Source: an uncultured Paracoccaceae bacterium (GTDB lineage: Bacteria; Pseudomonadota; Alphaproteobacteria; Rhodobacterales; Rhodobacteraceae). Taken from it: a stretch of 64,000 nucleotides of DNA. Under the pieces are notes generated by a model. That model was given only the letters and a program-made list of their open reading frames with translations, was not told the DNA's origin and did no database searches. The stretch's first letter is position 1. Each line of letters begins with the position of its first letter. Shown here in pieces: positions 8,278 through 17,510 of this stretch. The position numbers were made by a program, and so were the translations under genes. The stretch lies in contig CANMFL010000003.1 of the NCBI GenBank assembly GCA_947497185.1, forward strand, positions 124,001 to 188,000. Direction: 5' to 3'.

Positions 8278-9491
8278 AAAAAACTCTTTCCTTGGCCCGC
8301 GTAGGGCACATTCAAGTGGGCTGCAATCGACGCGGCAACATCCGTAAACTGTAGATGCCCCAATGCCTTCGCCCCAATACCAGGGACCAAAACCGGCACA
8401 CGTTCGCGCGTGTGGTCAGTGCCGGACCAAGTGGGGTCATTGCCATGGTCCGCAGTCACGATCAACAGGTCATCGGGACGTAAACTAGGGATTAATGCCG
8501 CCAACGCGGCGTCAAACCATTCCAAATGCCGCGCGTAGCCTGCCACGTCGCGGCGGTGGCCATATTCACTGTCAAATTCAACCAAATTAACAAAGGTAAA
8601 CGATCCTGCTTCAGCGTTAATTACCCAATCGCTCAGGTCGTTCATCAAGCTTTGATCGCGCCCTTTGCTAGTCGTCGCGATCCCGCGCATCGAAAAAATG
8701 TCACCAATTTTACCAACGCCATGCACCGCGCGTCCCGCATCAGACACGTAGTCGCATAGGGTCGGCGACGGCGGCGCAATCGCGAAATCGCGACGATATT
8801 CCGTGCGTTTAAAACCCGTTTCAGGGTCGCCAACAAATGGCCGCGCAATCACCCGCCCCACCTTCATCGCATGCAGCGTCGGCGCGATATCGGCACACAA
8901 CTTCAGCAATCGTTCACGCCCGAACGTGTCCTCATGCGCCGCGATCTGAAGCACGGAATCGGCGGACGTATAGCAAATCGGCCAACCGGTTTTCATGTGC
9001 CGCTCACCTTCAGCCTCGATCACCGTCGTGCCGCTATCGTGCCGATTGCCAAGGATTCCGCCAGTTCCGGCCGCCTCGCAAATCATCACAGTCAGGTCGT
9101 CGGGAAAGGCCGGATCGGCGTCAGGAAACGTGTGCCAATCCCACGGAACAGGCACGCCGGCCAACTCCCAATGTCCCGACGGCGTGTCCTTGCCGCGCGA
9201 AATTTCCGTAGCCGTCCCCCATGCACCCGTAGGCGTGTCGTCGACGGCCAAGTCATTGGCCAACCGCATCGCAGCAGTCATGCCCAGCGCGTCCAAAGTC
9301 GGAATATTCAGCGGGCCGGACCTACGATCGTCGGCGGTGCCAGCAGCACAAGCGTCAGCGATATGACCGATTGTATTTGCACCCGTATCGGGCAAATCAC
9401 CGTTGAAATATTCTGCCGCGTCAGGCGCGCCACCGATACCAACGCTATCGATGACAACCAAAAAAGCACGTGCCGCAGTCACATCCGTCAT
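8274..9491 (-). CDS. deoB: Phosphopentomutase
   Basis: 405 residues, the normal size. DeoB interconverts ribose-1-phosphate or deoxyribose-1-phosphate with the 5-phosphates, linking nucleoside phosphorolysis to central metabolism. It belongs to the alkaline-phosphatase-like metalloenzymes: the metal-binding start DSVGIGGAPDA, the SGHWELAG segment near residue 107 and the C-terminal TADHGNDPTW are all present. It overlaps deoA upstream and add downstream by 4 bases each (ATGA), so the operon is very compact. Confidence 0.96.
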   Translation of the reverse strand: MTDVTAARAFLVVIDSVGIGGAPDAAEYFNGDLPDTGANTIGHIADACAAGTADDRRSGPLNIPTLDALGMTAAMRLANDLAVDDTPTGAWGTATEISRGKDTPSGHWELAGVPVPWDWHTFPDADPAFPDDLTVMICEAAGTGGILGNRHDSGTTVIEAEGERHMKTGWPICYTSADSVLQIAAHEDTFGRERLLKLCADIAPTLHAMKVGRVIARPFVGDPETGFKRTEYRRDFAIAPPSPTLCDYVSDAGRAVHGVGKIGDIFSMRGIATTSKGRDQSLMNDLSDWVINAEAGSFTFVNLVEFDSEYGHRRDVAGYARHLEWFDAALAALIPSLRPDDLLIVTADHGNDPTWSGTDHTRERVPVLVPGIGAKALGHLQFTDVAASIAAHLNVPYAGQGKSFL

Positions 9492-10792
9492 GGGTCTACC
9501 CTATTGATAATCAAAGGCATTGCGTCCGGTGCATCGCCAATAGTGATCGCGGCCCGAACCGCCTGTGCAGCCGCTTCCGCCGCATCATCATCAGCCGCGT
9601 GGATCATGCAAAGCGCATCACCGCGACTAATCTTATCCCCGACATTAACAATATCCGACAGCCCCACAGCAGGGTTAATCGGATCGGTTTCGACTTGCCG
9701 CCCGCCGCCCATCGCAACAACCGCCAGCCCCAATGCTTCGCCATCAATCGCGGCGACATATCCATCATCTGCGGCCTGCACGTCACCCGTCACCGCAGCC
9801 TTTGGCAAGTGCGTCCGCCAATCGTCGGCCATGTCAGGCGGACCGCCCAATGCCGCGACCATGTCGGCGAATTTCACCATAGCATCGCCCGACGAGATCG
9901 CTTTTTCCAACCGTGCTTTTGCCCGCTTTTCGTCATCGCCATGCAGCGCCAAAACCCGCGCGCCCAGCGCGATACTCAACTCGTACAAACGCGGCGCGGC
10001 GTCGATATTCCCGCTCAACACTTCCATGCAGACCGCGACTTCCACCGCATTGCCGAGCGCAGGTGCCAATGGCGTATTCATGTCCGTGACCAACGCTGCC
10101 GTGTTGCACCCTGCCCCGTTTGCCGTCCCGACAAGCGCGCGAGCAAGCGCCTCCGCCTCGTCAACAGTTTTCATAAACGCGCCAGATCCCGCTTTGACGT
10201 CCAGCACCAAACCACCCAACCCAGCGGCGAGTTTTTTCGCGAGAATCGACGCCGTGATCAAGTCCATGCTGTCGACCGTCGCCGTCACATCGCGGATCGC
10301 ATAAAGCCGTTTATCAGCGGGCGCGATGCTGCCTGTTGCGCTCACGATCGCACAGCCGACGCGGCCCACAATCCGGCGCAATTTCGCTTCTGTCACCGAT
10401 GTAGACAGGCCCGGTATCGCTTCGAGCTTGTCCAAGGTGCCGCCCGTGTGCCCCAATCCGCGCCCCGAAATCATCGGCACGTAAACGCCACATGCGGCCA
10501 ACGCGGGGGCCAAAATCAGCGACACGCAGTCGCCCACGCCGCCAGTTGAATGTTTGTCCAATACCGGCCCGTCGAAGTCCCACGCCAGCACATCCCCGCT
10601 GTCGCGCATCCCAGTCGTCAACGCCACACGGCCCGCGTCCGACAAGCCGTTCAGACACACCGCCATCGCGAATGCGCCCGCTTGCGCATCACTCACCGTC
10701 ATATTGGCCAAACCATTGGCAAACAAAGATAGTTCTTCTGCTGTCGGTGTCTGCCGGCGGCGGACTTTGGCAATGATCGCGCGGGTATCCAT
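9488..10792 (-). CDS. deoA: Thymidine phosphorylase
   Basis: 434 residues. DeoA cleaves thymidine (and usually deoxyuridine) with phosphate to thymine or uracil and deoxyribose-1-phosphate, feeding DeoB. The family signature KHSTGGVGD near residue 80 binds phosphate, and the SGRGLGHTGGTLDKLE segment near 108-123 is typical of the glycosyltransferase-3 phosphorylases. The start lies only 3 bases after the cdd stop codon and the end overlaps deoB. The C-terminal domain is complete. Confidence 0.95.
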   Translation of the reverse strand: MDTRAIIAKVRRRQTPTAEELSLFANGLANMTVSDAQAGAFAMAVCLNGLSDAGRVALTTGMRDSGDVLAWDFDGPVLDKHSTGGVGDCVSLILAPALAACGVYVPMISGRGLGHTGGTLDKLEAIPGLSTSVTEAKLRRIVGRVGCAIVSATGSIAPADKRLYAIRDVTATVDSMDLITASILAKKLAAGLGGLVLDVKAGSGAFMKTVDEAEALARALVGTANGAGCNTAALVTDMNTPLAPALGNAVEVAVCMEVLSGNIDAAPRLYELSIALGARVLALHGDDEKRAKARLEKAISSGDAMVKFADMVAALGGPPDMADDWRTHLPKAAVTGDVQAADDGYVAAIDGEALGLAVVAMGGGRQVETDPINPAVGLSDIVNVGDKISRGDALCMIHAADDDAAEAAAQAVRAAITIGDAPDAMPLIINRVDP

Positions 10793-10795
10793 GGC

Positions 10796-11188
10796 CTAGG
10801 TCCGCGTCATAAAGTCGGCATCGAATTGACCCGGCAGCAACTTGCCTACGGTTGTAACGTCTTGCAAACCGTCGGTCGTTAACATCGTGACAACCACGTC
10901 ACCACCCGCGAATTCCGACAATTTCTGACGGCATCCGCCACACGGCGTCACAGGTTTCGGACTATCCGCGATCACGGCGACTTCGGCAATTTCAGTTTCG
11001 CCCGCAGCGACCATCGCGGCAATCGCGCCCGCTTCGGCGCAGGTGCCTTCCGGGTAGGCCACGTTTTCGACATTACAGCCGACATAGACATTACCCGAGG
11101 CAGTTTTTAAAGCCGCGCCGACCTTAAAATTCGAATAAGGGGCGTGGGCGTTTTCGCGCACAGCGCGGGCGGCGTCGAACAAAATCAT
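10796..11188 (-). CDS. cdd: Cytidine deaminase
   Basis: 130 residues, typical of small tetrameric Cdd. It deaminates cytidine and deoxycytidine to uridine and deoxyuridine, substrates for the phosphorylase encoded next. The zinc-binding and catalytic motifs are present: CAEAGAI (catalytic Glu) and PCGGCRQ (two Cys ligands). The ATG at 11188 is chosen because an AAGGAGCC ribosome site lies just before it; an upstream extension in the same frame has no family similarity. It is the second gene of the salvage operon, 58 bp downstream of the VOC/cupin gene. Confidence 0.94.
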   Translation of the reverse strand: MILFDAARAVRENAHAPYSNFKVGAALKTASGNVYVGCNVENVAYPEGTCAEAGAIAAMVAAGETEIAEVAVIADSPKPVTPCGGCRQKLSEFAGGDVVVTMLTTDGLQDVTTVGKLLPGQFDADFMTRT

Positions 11189-11246
11189 GCGGGGCTCCTT
11201 GCATTTGATCGGATCAATGTGACGGGCCGCGCTGGTCGATGCAAGT

Positions 11247-12335
11247 TTAGACTTGCGTGGTGAAAACACCCGGCAGCGTGACTTCGAGCAGTTCAAGATC
11301 GTCGCTCGCGTCCGCATAGCGCGTGCGCATCTGCGGCGGGATCACAAAGGCATCACCAGCCGATAGAATTTGCGGCGGCTGCCCGCCCCCTTCGAGGGTA
11401 AACGACCCCTCCATCACAAAGGTAAAATGAATGTCGGCGTCGTGGCTCGCCCAAACCGGATCGCCTGCACCTTTGCGAATAACCTGCACACCCGCAACGG
11501 CATGTGTGTTCGCAGCAATCGTTGTGTCGCGGGCCACAAAACCCGGCAGACGGAAATCAGACCACTCTGCGCCGTCAGCCACATTGTGCACGAACCGTTG
11601 CCCGTCCCACTCGCGATCACGGTTAATAACAGAGGTCGGCAGCAGCATATCATGGTCAATCTCGGTGACATGTTCCGCAGGCACGCCGATCTCGATGACC
11701 TCAATCCCGTCAGAGGCTTCAAGCACACGGTGCCGGATTTCAGGCGGCTGAATAAAGCAATCACCAGCCGTTAACCTAATCGGCCCACCTTGGTCTTCGT
11801 AAACCACATCAACCCAGCCTTTATAGCAGAAAATTAGCTGAAATCCGACCTTATGATAATGCACCATGTCCGGCACAGGACCGCCATCAGGGATACGAAT
11901 ATGGCTCGCGATGATCGACCCGCCCAAACGATTAGGGATCAAATCACGATAATGCATACCTGCGCGGCCAATGACCCAAGGGGCCTGATCAGCCAATCGA
12001 CGCACCACAAAACTGTGGTTCGTTTCCGGCATGATCAGCGGCACATTGCGCGGCTCAACGGACACAATCGTGCCACCGGGCGACGTCAAATCCGTCGCGC
12101 CATCTGCAAATTCGCGATCGTCAGTGACGAAGACCAGCTGACCAGCAACGCCGCCCAAATCACCATCAAGCCGCACATGCAGTCCATGTCCGCTAAACGA
12201 CGCGACCTTCGGATCATCCGCAGGATAAATCCGGTCCATCCGCATCCCTAACACCTTGGTGAAAAAACCAATATCTGCGGTCAGGTTAGTGGTGGAAAGC
12301 CGGACTTCGGCCTGCGTAACTGTTTTCTGTGTCAT
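11247..12335 (-). CDS. VOC (glyoxalase-like) plus cupin fusion protein
   Basis: 362 residues combining two small-molecule-binding folds. Residues 1-110 look like a VOC/glyoxalase domain (AEVRLSTTNLTADIGFF, VLGMRMDRIYP). The rest contains two cupin-like halves: one with HYHKVGFQLIFCYKGWVDVV and DCFIQPPEIRHRV, and a C-terminal one with DIHFTFVMEGSFTLEG and DAFVIPPQ. The His residues could hold a metal. I do not know the substrate. It heads the salvage operon, so a role in sensing or converting a nucleoside, sugar or base breakdown product is plausible but only inferred. The start is the ATG of MTQKTV at 12335; an in-frame extension to 12374 is less likely. It faces away from maeB across about 120 bp that must hold both promoters. 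Confidence 0.8.
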   Translation of the reverse strand: MTQKTVTQAEVRLSTTNLTADIGFFTKVLGMRMDRIYPADDPKVASFSGHGLHVRLDGDLGGVAGQLVFVTDDREFADGATDLTSPGGTIVSVEPRNVPLIMPETNHSFVVRRLADQAPWVIGRAGMHYRDLIPNRLGGSIIASHIRIPDGGPVPDMVHYHKVGFQLIFCYKGWVDVVYEDQGGPIRLTAGDCFIQPPEIRHRVLEASDGIEVIEIGVPAEHVTEIDHDMLLPTSVINRDREWDGQRFVHNVADGAEWSDFRLPGFVARDTTIAANTHAVAGVQVIRKGAGDPVWASHDADIHFTFVMEGSFTLEGGGQPPQILSAGDAFVIPPQMRTRYADASDDLELLEVTLPGVFTTQV

Positions 12336-12458
12336 GCCCGCAAACTGTCCCGCCTCTTGACGATTTGCAAGCAAAGTTGATCCATGTTCTTTGCTGGGTG
12401 CTTTCCTTAGGGCACGAAAAGTAGTTTACCATTAAACAAATAACTTCAGGGTGAGAAA

Positions 12459-14738
12459 ATGACGGACGACGCAAAAGACGCTCTTCGGGAAGCGGCGCTG
12501 AAATACCACCAGTTTCCCAAGCCCGGAAAACTGGAAATCCGCGCCACAAAGCCACTTGCCAACGGCCGCGACCTATCCCGCGCCTATTCGCCCGGCGTCG
12601 CCGAAGCCTGTCTTGAAATCAAAGCAAACGCTGACACTGCCCGCGACTACACCACACGCGGCAACTTGGTGGGCGTTGTCACCAACGGCACTGCTGTTTT
12701 GGGCCTCGGCAATATCGGTGCGCTGGCGTCGAAACCCGTCATGGAAGGCAAGGCCGTTCTGTTCAAAAAGTTCGCGAACATCGACTGTTTTGACATCGAA
12801 CTCGACGAACCCGATCCCGTAAAGCTCGCTGAAATTGTCTGCGCGCTCGGTCCCACATTCGGCGCGATTAACCTTGAAGACATCAAGGCGCCGGATTGCT
12901 TTATCGTCGAGAAAATCTGCCGAGAGCGGATGAACATTCCCGTTTTCCACGACGACCAACACGGCACTGCCATTGTCGTCGGGGCCGCCGCGACCAACGC
13001 GCTGCGCGTTGCTGGTAAGAAATTCGAAGACATCAAAATCGTCTCAACAGGCGGTGGCGCGGCTGGCATCGCATGTCTCAATATGTTGCTTAAACTTGGC
13101 GTGAAACGCGAAAACGTATGGTTGTGTGATATCGAAGGCCTCGTTTACGAAGGCCGCGAAAAAGACATGACGCCGCAAAAAGCCGACTTTGCCCAAGGCA
13201 AAACGGCAGCGACCTTGATGGATGTGATCGATGGTGCCGATCTGTTCCTCGGCCTCTCTGGCCCCGGTGTCCTGAAACCGGACATGGTCGCGAAAATGGC
13301 CGAGAATCCGATCATCTTTGCGCTCGCTAACCCCAATCCGGAAATCTCGCCCGAAGACGCCCGCAGCGTAGCACCCGGCGCGATCATCGCCACCGGACGC
13401 AGCGACTTCCCGAACCAAGTGAACAACGTGCTTTGCTTCCCGTTCATCTTTCGGGGCGCACTCGACGTTGGTGCGACAGACATCAACGATGCCATGAAAA
13501 TTGCCTGCGTTGACGGAATCGCAGCCCTCGCCCGCGAAACGACATCTGCCGAAGCCGCCGCCGCATATTCTGGCGAACAACTGACATTTGGCGCTGACTA
13601 CTTGATCCCAAAACCATTTGATCCGCGCCTGATGGGCGTCGTCGCCACATCTGTCGCCAAAGCCGCGATGGAAAGCGGCGTTGCACAACGTCCAATCGAA
13701 AATCTTGAGGCGTACAAAGCGAACCTTGATGGATCTGTTTTCAAATCCGCTTTCTTGATGCGTCCGGTTTTCGAAGCAGCCCGAAGCGCCAGCCGCCGGA
13801 TCGTCTTTGCCGAAGGCGAAGACGAACGTGTGCTCCGCGCCGCACAAGCAGTGATGGAAGAAACCACAGAACAGCCAATCCTGATTGGCCGACCAGAGGT
13901 CATTCAAGCCCGCGCGGAACGTGCTGGCCTGAAGATCAAACCCGGCATCGATATCGAAATCGTGAACCCTGAAAACGACCCGCGCTACCGAGATTATTGG
14001 AGCACCTACCACGACATCATGGCGCGGCGCGGTGTCACGCCCGACCTTGCCCGTGCAATAATGCGGACCAACACCACTGCGATTGGTGCGGTTATGGTAC
14101 ATCGCAACGAGGCAGATTCGCTGATTTGCGGCACCTTCGGGCAGTTCCTCTGGCACATGAAATACGTGACCGAAATCCTTGGCTCTGCAACGCTTCACCC
14201 TGTCGCGGCGCTATCGCTGATGATCTTGGAAGACGGACCGTTGTTCATCGCCGACACCCAAGTTCACGCTGAGCCGTCGCCAGATCAGATCGCCGAAACA
14301 GTGATCAGTTGCGCGCGGCATATCCGCCGTTTTGGCATCGACCCGAAAATCGCGCTCTGTTCGCACAGCCAATTCGGCAACCTCGATAATTCGTCTGGTC
14401 AGCGGATGCGCGAAGCGATGGCCATTCTGGACAGCGCCCCACGCGACTTTGATTACGAAGGCGAAATGCACGTTGATTCAGCACTGGATGTCGAATTGCG
14501 AAACCGTGTTTTCCCGAACGCACACCTGCCCGGCCCCGCAAATTGCCTTGTCTTTGGAAACACCGATGCCGCGTCCGGCGTCCGTAATATCCTGAAGATG
14601 AAAGGCGGCGGATTAGAGGTTGGACCGATCTTGATGGGCCTCGGAAACAAAGCACATATCGTCACGCCGTCGATCACAACCCGTGGCCTGCTGAACATGT
14701 CTGCGCTCGCAGGAACACCAGTCGCGCACTATGGTTAA
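12459..14738 (+). CDS. maeB: NADP-dependent malic enzyme with phosphotransacetylase-like C-terminal domain
   Basis: 759 residues, the full length of the fused MaeB type. Residues 1-430 form the malic enzyme, which oxidatively decarboxylates malate to pyruvate with NADP+: the catalytic Tyr segment RAYSPGVAEACLEI near 42-55, VFHDDQHGTAIV near 160-171, and the nucleotide-binding STGGGAAG. Residues about 440-759 resemble phosphotransacetylase (RIVFAEGEDERVLRAAQ); in studied MaeB proteins this domain is regulatory and lacks Pta activity. The gene is single. A short GC hairpin follows the stop. Confidence 0.95.
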   Translation: MTDDAKDALREAALKYHQFPKPGKLEIRATKPLANGRDLSRAYSPGVAEACLEIKANADTARDYTTRGNLVGVVTNGTAVLGLGNIGALASKPVMEGKAVLFKKFANIDCFDIELDEPDPVKLAEIVCALGPTFGAINLEDIKAPDCFIVEKICRERMNIPVFHDDQHGTAIVVGAAATNALRVAGKKFEDIKIVSTGGGAAGIACLNMLLKLGVKRENVWLCDIEGLVYEGREKDMTPQKADFAQGKTAATLMDVIDGADLFLGLSGPGVLKPDMVAKMAENPIIFALANPNPEISPEDARSVAPGAIIATGRSDFPNQVNNVLCFPFIFRGALDVGATDINDAMKIACVDGIAALARETTSAEAAAAYSGEQLTFGADYLIPKPFDPRLMGVVATSVAKAAMESGVAQRPIENLEAYKANLDGSVFKSAFLMRPVFEAARSASRRIVFAEGEDERVLRAAQAVMEETTEQPILIGRPEVIQARAERAGLKIKPGIDIEIVNPENDPRYRDYWSTYHDIMARRGVTPDLARAIMRTNTTAIGAVMVHRNEADSLICGTFGQFLWHMKYVTEILGSATLHPVAALSLMILEDGPLFIADTQVHAEPSPDQIAETVISCARHIRRFGIDPKIALCSHSQFGNLDNSSGQRMREAMAILDSAPRDFDYEGEMHVDSALDVELRNRVFPNAHLPGPANCLVFGNTDAASGVRNILKMKGGGLEVGPILMGLGNKAHIVTPSITTRGLLNMSALAGTPVAHYG

Positions 14739-14745
14739 TATATTG

Positions 14746-14768
14746 GGGCGGCTGTTCTAGTCGCCCCT
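14746..14768 (+). terminator. Weak hairpin after maeB
   Basis: GGGGCG at 14746-14751 pairs with CGCCCC at 14763-14768 in the 35 bp between the convergent maeB and 14774-15124 genes. No clear T-run follows, so it may act only as a weak or Rho-assisted end for maeB. Confidence 0.4.
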
Positions 14769-14773
14769 ATCAA

Positions 14774-15124
14774 TCAAATCAGCGCCATCCGCTCGGCCCT
14801 CTCTGGATCAGGAAATGGCCGATATAGGGCCACATCAACCGCGCCGATCATTTGATGAACCGTCGTATATAGCCGTTCGACGTGAACATCGTCCGAACCG
14901 GTAAATCGAAACGCACGGTCAAGCTGCGCCATGTCTTCAACCTCGATTTCAAGCTGAAAATCGCGCGCCACAGGCGCACCAAACCCCAGCTTTCGACGGT
15001 ACAACCGCCAAACCGCGATTACCCCTTTAGATTGCAAATATGCCATCCATGCCTCAATCGCCACGGCGAACGCGACGGCCTTGGCGTCGTCTTTTAGATC
15101 GACAGAGCATTGATATAAATTCAT
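14774..15124 (-). CDS. Small conserved protein, possibly DUF6614 family
   Basis: 116 residues, soluble, no signal peptide. It starts MNLYQCSVDLKDDAKAVAF and carries EAWMAYLQSKG and WRLYRRKLGFG, a pattern I associate with a small family restricted to roseobacter-like genomes (probably DUF6614). There is no catalytic motif. The fold suggested by the text is a ferredoxin-like or dimeric alpha/beta barrel domain, which is inference. It is transcribed toward maeB. A Met four codons upstream is less likely as start because the family core begins at MNLY. Confidence 0.65.
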   Translation of the reverse strand: MNLYQCSVDLKDDAKAVAFAVAIEAWMAYLQSKGVIAVWRLYRRKLGFGAPVARDFQLEIEVEDMAQLDRAFRFTGSDDVHVERLYTTVHQMIGAVDVALYRPFPDPERAERMALI

Positions 15125-15178
15125 CGGGCCTCCCAACTGCTGATCAAACGATCATCGCTGGAAATGCCTACAAAATTG

Positions 15179-15943
15179 TTAAGCGAACTGCTCTTGAATC
15201 AATCTTTCTTCCAATCCATGGCCCGGATCGAACAAAATCCGATGCTGCACATCCGGATCGGATCGAATTTCAACGCTGGCGACATTTTTCACTGACTTGC
15301 CGTCCGCGTCTGCCATGACAGGTCGTTTTGCGCTGTCGATCACATCAAACCTGACTACTGCACGCTTTGGTAGCAACGCGCCACGCCATCGCCGTGGCCG
15401 AAAAGCGGCCATCGCCGTCAAAGTTAGAACGTCAGAACCAATCGGCAAAATCGGGCCATGGGCCGAGTAATTATACGCCGTCGATCCAGCGGGCGTCGCC
15501 ACTAACGCCCCGTCGCACACCAATTCTTTCATGCGCACCTTACCGTCCACAGAAATCCGCAATCGGGCGGCTTGTGCACCCGCCCGCAAAAGCGACACCT
15601 CGTTGATCGCCAGTAGTTCGTGCATTTGCCCGTCTACGGTTAGCGCGTTCATGACCAATGGATTGATCACTTCTTCTTCGGCCACATCCAGCCGCGCACG
15701 CAAATCATCAGCGTGAAATTCATTCATCAAGAACCCGACGGTTCCTCTGTTCATGCCATAAACGGGCGCTGAAAGCTTTTGCGTAGCATGCAGCGTTTGC
15801 AGCATGAAACCATCGCCGCCCAACGCCACAATGACGTCAGCTTCCTCTTGCGGCACGTTTCCATGCGCTTTGGACAAGGTAACCAACGCCTCTTGTGCCA
15901 AGGGCACCGGACTGGCCAGAAACGCTATCTGATGACGAGGCAT
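15179..15943 (-). CDS. nadK: NAD kinase
   Basis: 254 residues, as in other short alphaproteobacterial NAD kinases. The enzyme phosphorylates NAD to NADP in the cytoplasm. The catalytic GGDGFMLQTLH (GGDG motif) is near residues 46-56, followed by GMNRGTVGFLMNEF and the substrate-binding region with PAGSTAYNYSAHGPILP near 155-171. The gene is divergent from glyA, with about 180 bp between starts. Its product would supply the cofactor used by MaeB and FolD, but clustering with them is not tight. Confidence 0.95.
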   Translation of the reverse strand: MPRHQIAFLASPVPLAQEALVTLSKAHGNVPQEEADVIVALGGDGFMLQTLHATQKLSAPVYGMNRGTVGFLMNEFHADDLRARLDVAEEEVINPLVMNALTVDGQMHELLAINEVSLLRAGAQAARLRISVDGKVRMKELVCDGALVATPAGSTAYNYSAHGPILPIGSDVLTLTAMAAFRPRRWRGALLPKRAVVRFDVIDSAKRPVMADADGKSVKNVASVEIRSDPDVQHRILFDPGHGLEERLIQEQFA

Positions 15944-16120
15944 AACACTGATTTCCTTAACATTCCTCTAAGACATCCCCCGATCAACAAAGAAACGCAA
16001 GCAACGGATCGGAAACTGATCATGGCGGGCTCATAACCTTCATGGTCGTTTTGATGCTTTTGAGACCGGCGTTCCTGCGTTAAGACAACGCTAACTTGCC
16101 ACTCAAGGGGATTTTCCGCC

Positions 16121-17416
16121 ATGACCGACACTGTACGCGACACCGGCTTTTTCACTGAAACCGTCGCCACACGCGACCCAGAACTGCACGCAGCGATGCA
16201 GCTCGAACTCAAGCGCCAGCGCAAAGAGATCGAATTGATCGCTTCAGAAAACATCGTCTCAGCTGCGGTCATGGAAGCCCAAGGCAGCGTATTAACCAAC
16301 AAATACGCCGAAGGTTATCCGGGCCGTCGCTACTACGGTGGCTGCCAACATGTTGATGTTGCTGAAAACCTTGCCATTGATCGTGCTAAGCAGTTATTTG
16401 GTTGCGACTTTGTGAACGTGCAGCCCAACTCTGGATCGCAAGCAAACCAAGGTGTTTACCAAGCGTTAATCCAGCCTGGCGACACTATTCTCGGCATGTC
16501 GCTCGATGCTGGCGGACACCTGACCCACGGCGCTAAACCGAACCAATCCGGCAAGATTTACAACGCTGTGCAATACGGTGTGCGCAAGCAAGATAGTCTG
16601 CTGGACTACGACGAAGTGCAGGCATTAGCGACCGAGCATAACCCTAAAATGATCATCGCGGGCGGTTCTGCCATTCCACGGATCATTGATTTCAAACGTA
16701 TGCGCGAAATTGCGGATTCTGTTGGTGCGTACCTGCTGGTCGACATGGCCCATTTCGCTGGCCTTGTCGCCGCTGGCATCTATCCATCGCCGTTCCCCTA
16801 CGCCCATGTTGCGACCACAACGACGCATAAAACGTTGCGCGGTCCACGTGGCGGTATGATCCTGACCAACGACGAAGCGCTCGCGAAAAAATTCAACTCT
16901 GCCATTTTCCCGGGCATCCAAGGCGGCCCGTTGATGCATGTCATCGCTGGTAAAGCTGTGGCCTTTGGCGAGGCATTGCGCCCAGAATTCAAAAGCTACC
17001 AAGAGCAGGTCGTGAAAAACGCACAGGCCCTTGCGGATCAGTTGATGAAAGGCGGCTTAGATATCGTTTCAGGCGGGACTGACAGCCACTTGATGTTGGT
17101 TGATTTGCGTCCAAAAGACGTGAAAGGTAACGCTACTGAAGTTGCCTTGGGCCGCGCCCATATCACATGCAACAAAAACGGTATTCCGTTTGACCCTGAG
17201 AAACCGATGATCACTTCTGGTATCCGTCTGGGATCTCCTGCAGGCACAACGCGTGGTTTTGGCGAAGCCGAATTCCGTCAGATCGCCGATTGGATTGTCG
17301 AAGTTGTCGACGGTCTTGCCGCGAACGGCCCGGATGGAAACGCCGACGTCGAAGCTAAGGTTCGCGCCGAAGTCGAAGCGCTCTGCGACAAGTTCCCAAT
17401 TTATCCGAACCTGTAA
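16121..17416 (+). CDS. glyA: Serine hydroxymethyltransferase
   Basis: 431 residues. This PLP enzyme interconverts serine plus tetrahydrofolate with glycine plus 5,10-methylene-THF. The Schiff-base Lys lies in [14 protein letters not shown] near residue 236; [10 protein letters not shown] and [14 protein letters not shown] near the N-terminus are diagnostic. AAGGGG lies about 10 bases before the ATG. The leader between nadK and glyA (15944-16120) holds both promoters, and I could not assign a riboswitch to it. A hairpin follows the stop. Confidence 0.97.
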   Translation: MTDTVRDTGFFTETVATRDPELHAAMQLELKRQRKEIELIASENIVSAAVMEAQGSVLTNKYAEGYPGRRYYGGCQHVDVAENLAIDRAKQLFGCDFVNVQPNSGSQANQGVYQALIQPGDTILGMSLDAGGHLTHGAKPNQSGKIYNAVQYGVRKQDSLLDYDEVQALATEHNPKMIIAGGSAIPRIIDFKRMREIADSVGAYLLVDMAHFAGLVAAGIYPSPFPYAHVATTTTHKTLRGPRGGMILTNDEALAKKFNSAIFPGIQGGPLMHVIAGKAVAFGEALRPEFKSYQEQVVKNAQALADQLMKGGLDIVSGGTDSHLMLVDLRPKDVKGNATEVALGRAHITCNKNGIPFDPEKPMITSGIRLGSPAGTTRGFGEAEFRQIADWIVEVVDGLAANGPDGNADVEAKVRAEVEALCDKFPIYPNL

Positions 17417-17429
17417 ACCTAATAACTCT

Positions 17430-17460
17430 GCCTTTCCCATCTCTCTGAGTTGGGGAAGGC
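17430..17460 (+). terminator. Hairpin after glyA
   Basis: GCCTTTCCCA (17430-17439) pairs with TGGGGAAGGC (17451-17460) over 10 positions with one G-U pair and an 11-base loop. The following bases (ATTTCC) are only partly T-rich. It is a likely intrinsic terminator placed 14 bp after the glyA stop. Confidence 0.6.
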
Positions 17461-17510
17461 ATTTCCATAGAACACCTTAACACCCCGCAATCGTTGTGCG
17501 ATACACTCTC

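Noticed and set aside
8871..10549. Long open frames on the plus strand across deoB and deoA
   Set aside because: They lie antisense to clear deoB/deoA genes, are rich in Arg/Ser/Ala in a shadow-like way and show no family motif.
13044..14198. A 384-codon open frame antisense to maeB
   Set aside because: MaeB is unmistakable on the other strand; the antisense product is rich in Cys/His/Phe from codon complementarity and has no ribosome site.
15944..16120. A riboswitch in the glyA leader
   Set aside because: I looked for glycine, THF and SAM-type cores and saw no convincing conserved core; only a near CtrA half-match (TTAA-N7-CTAA at 16080) was seen.
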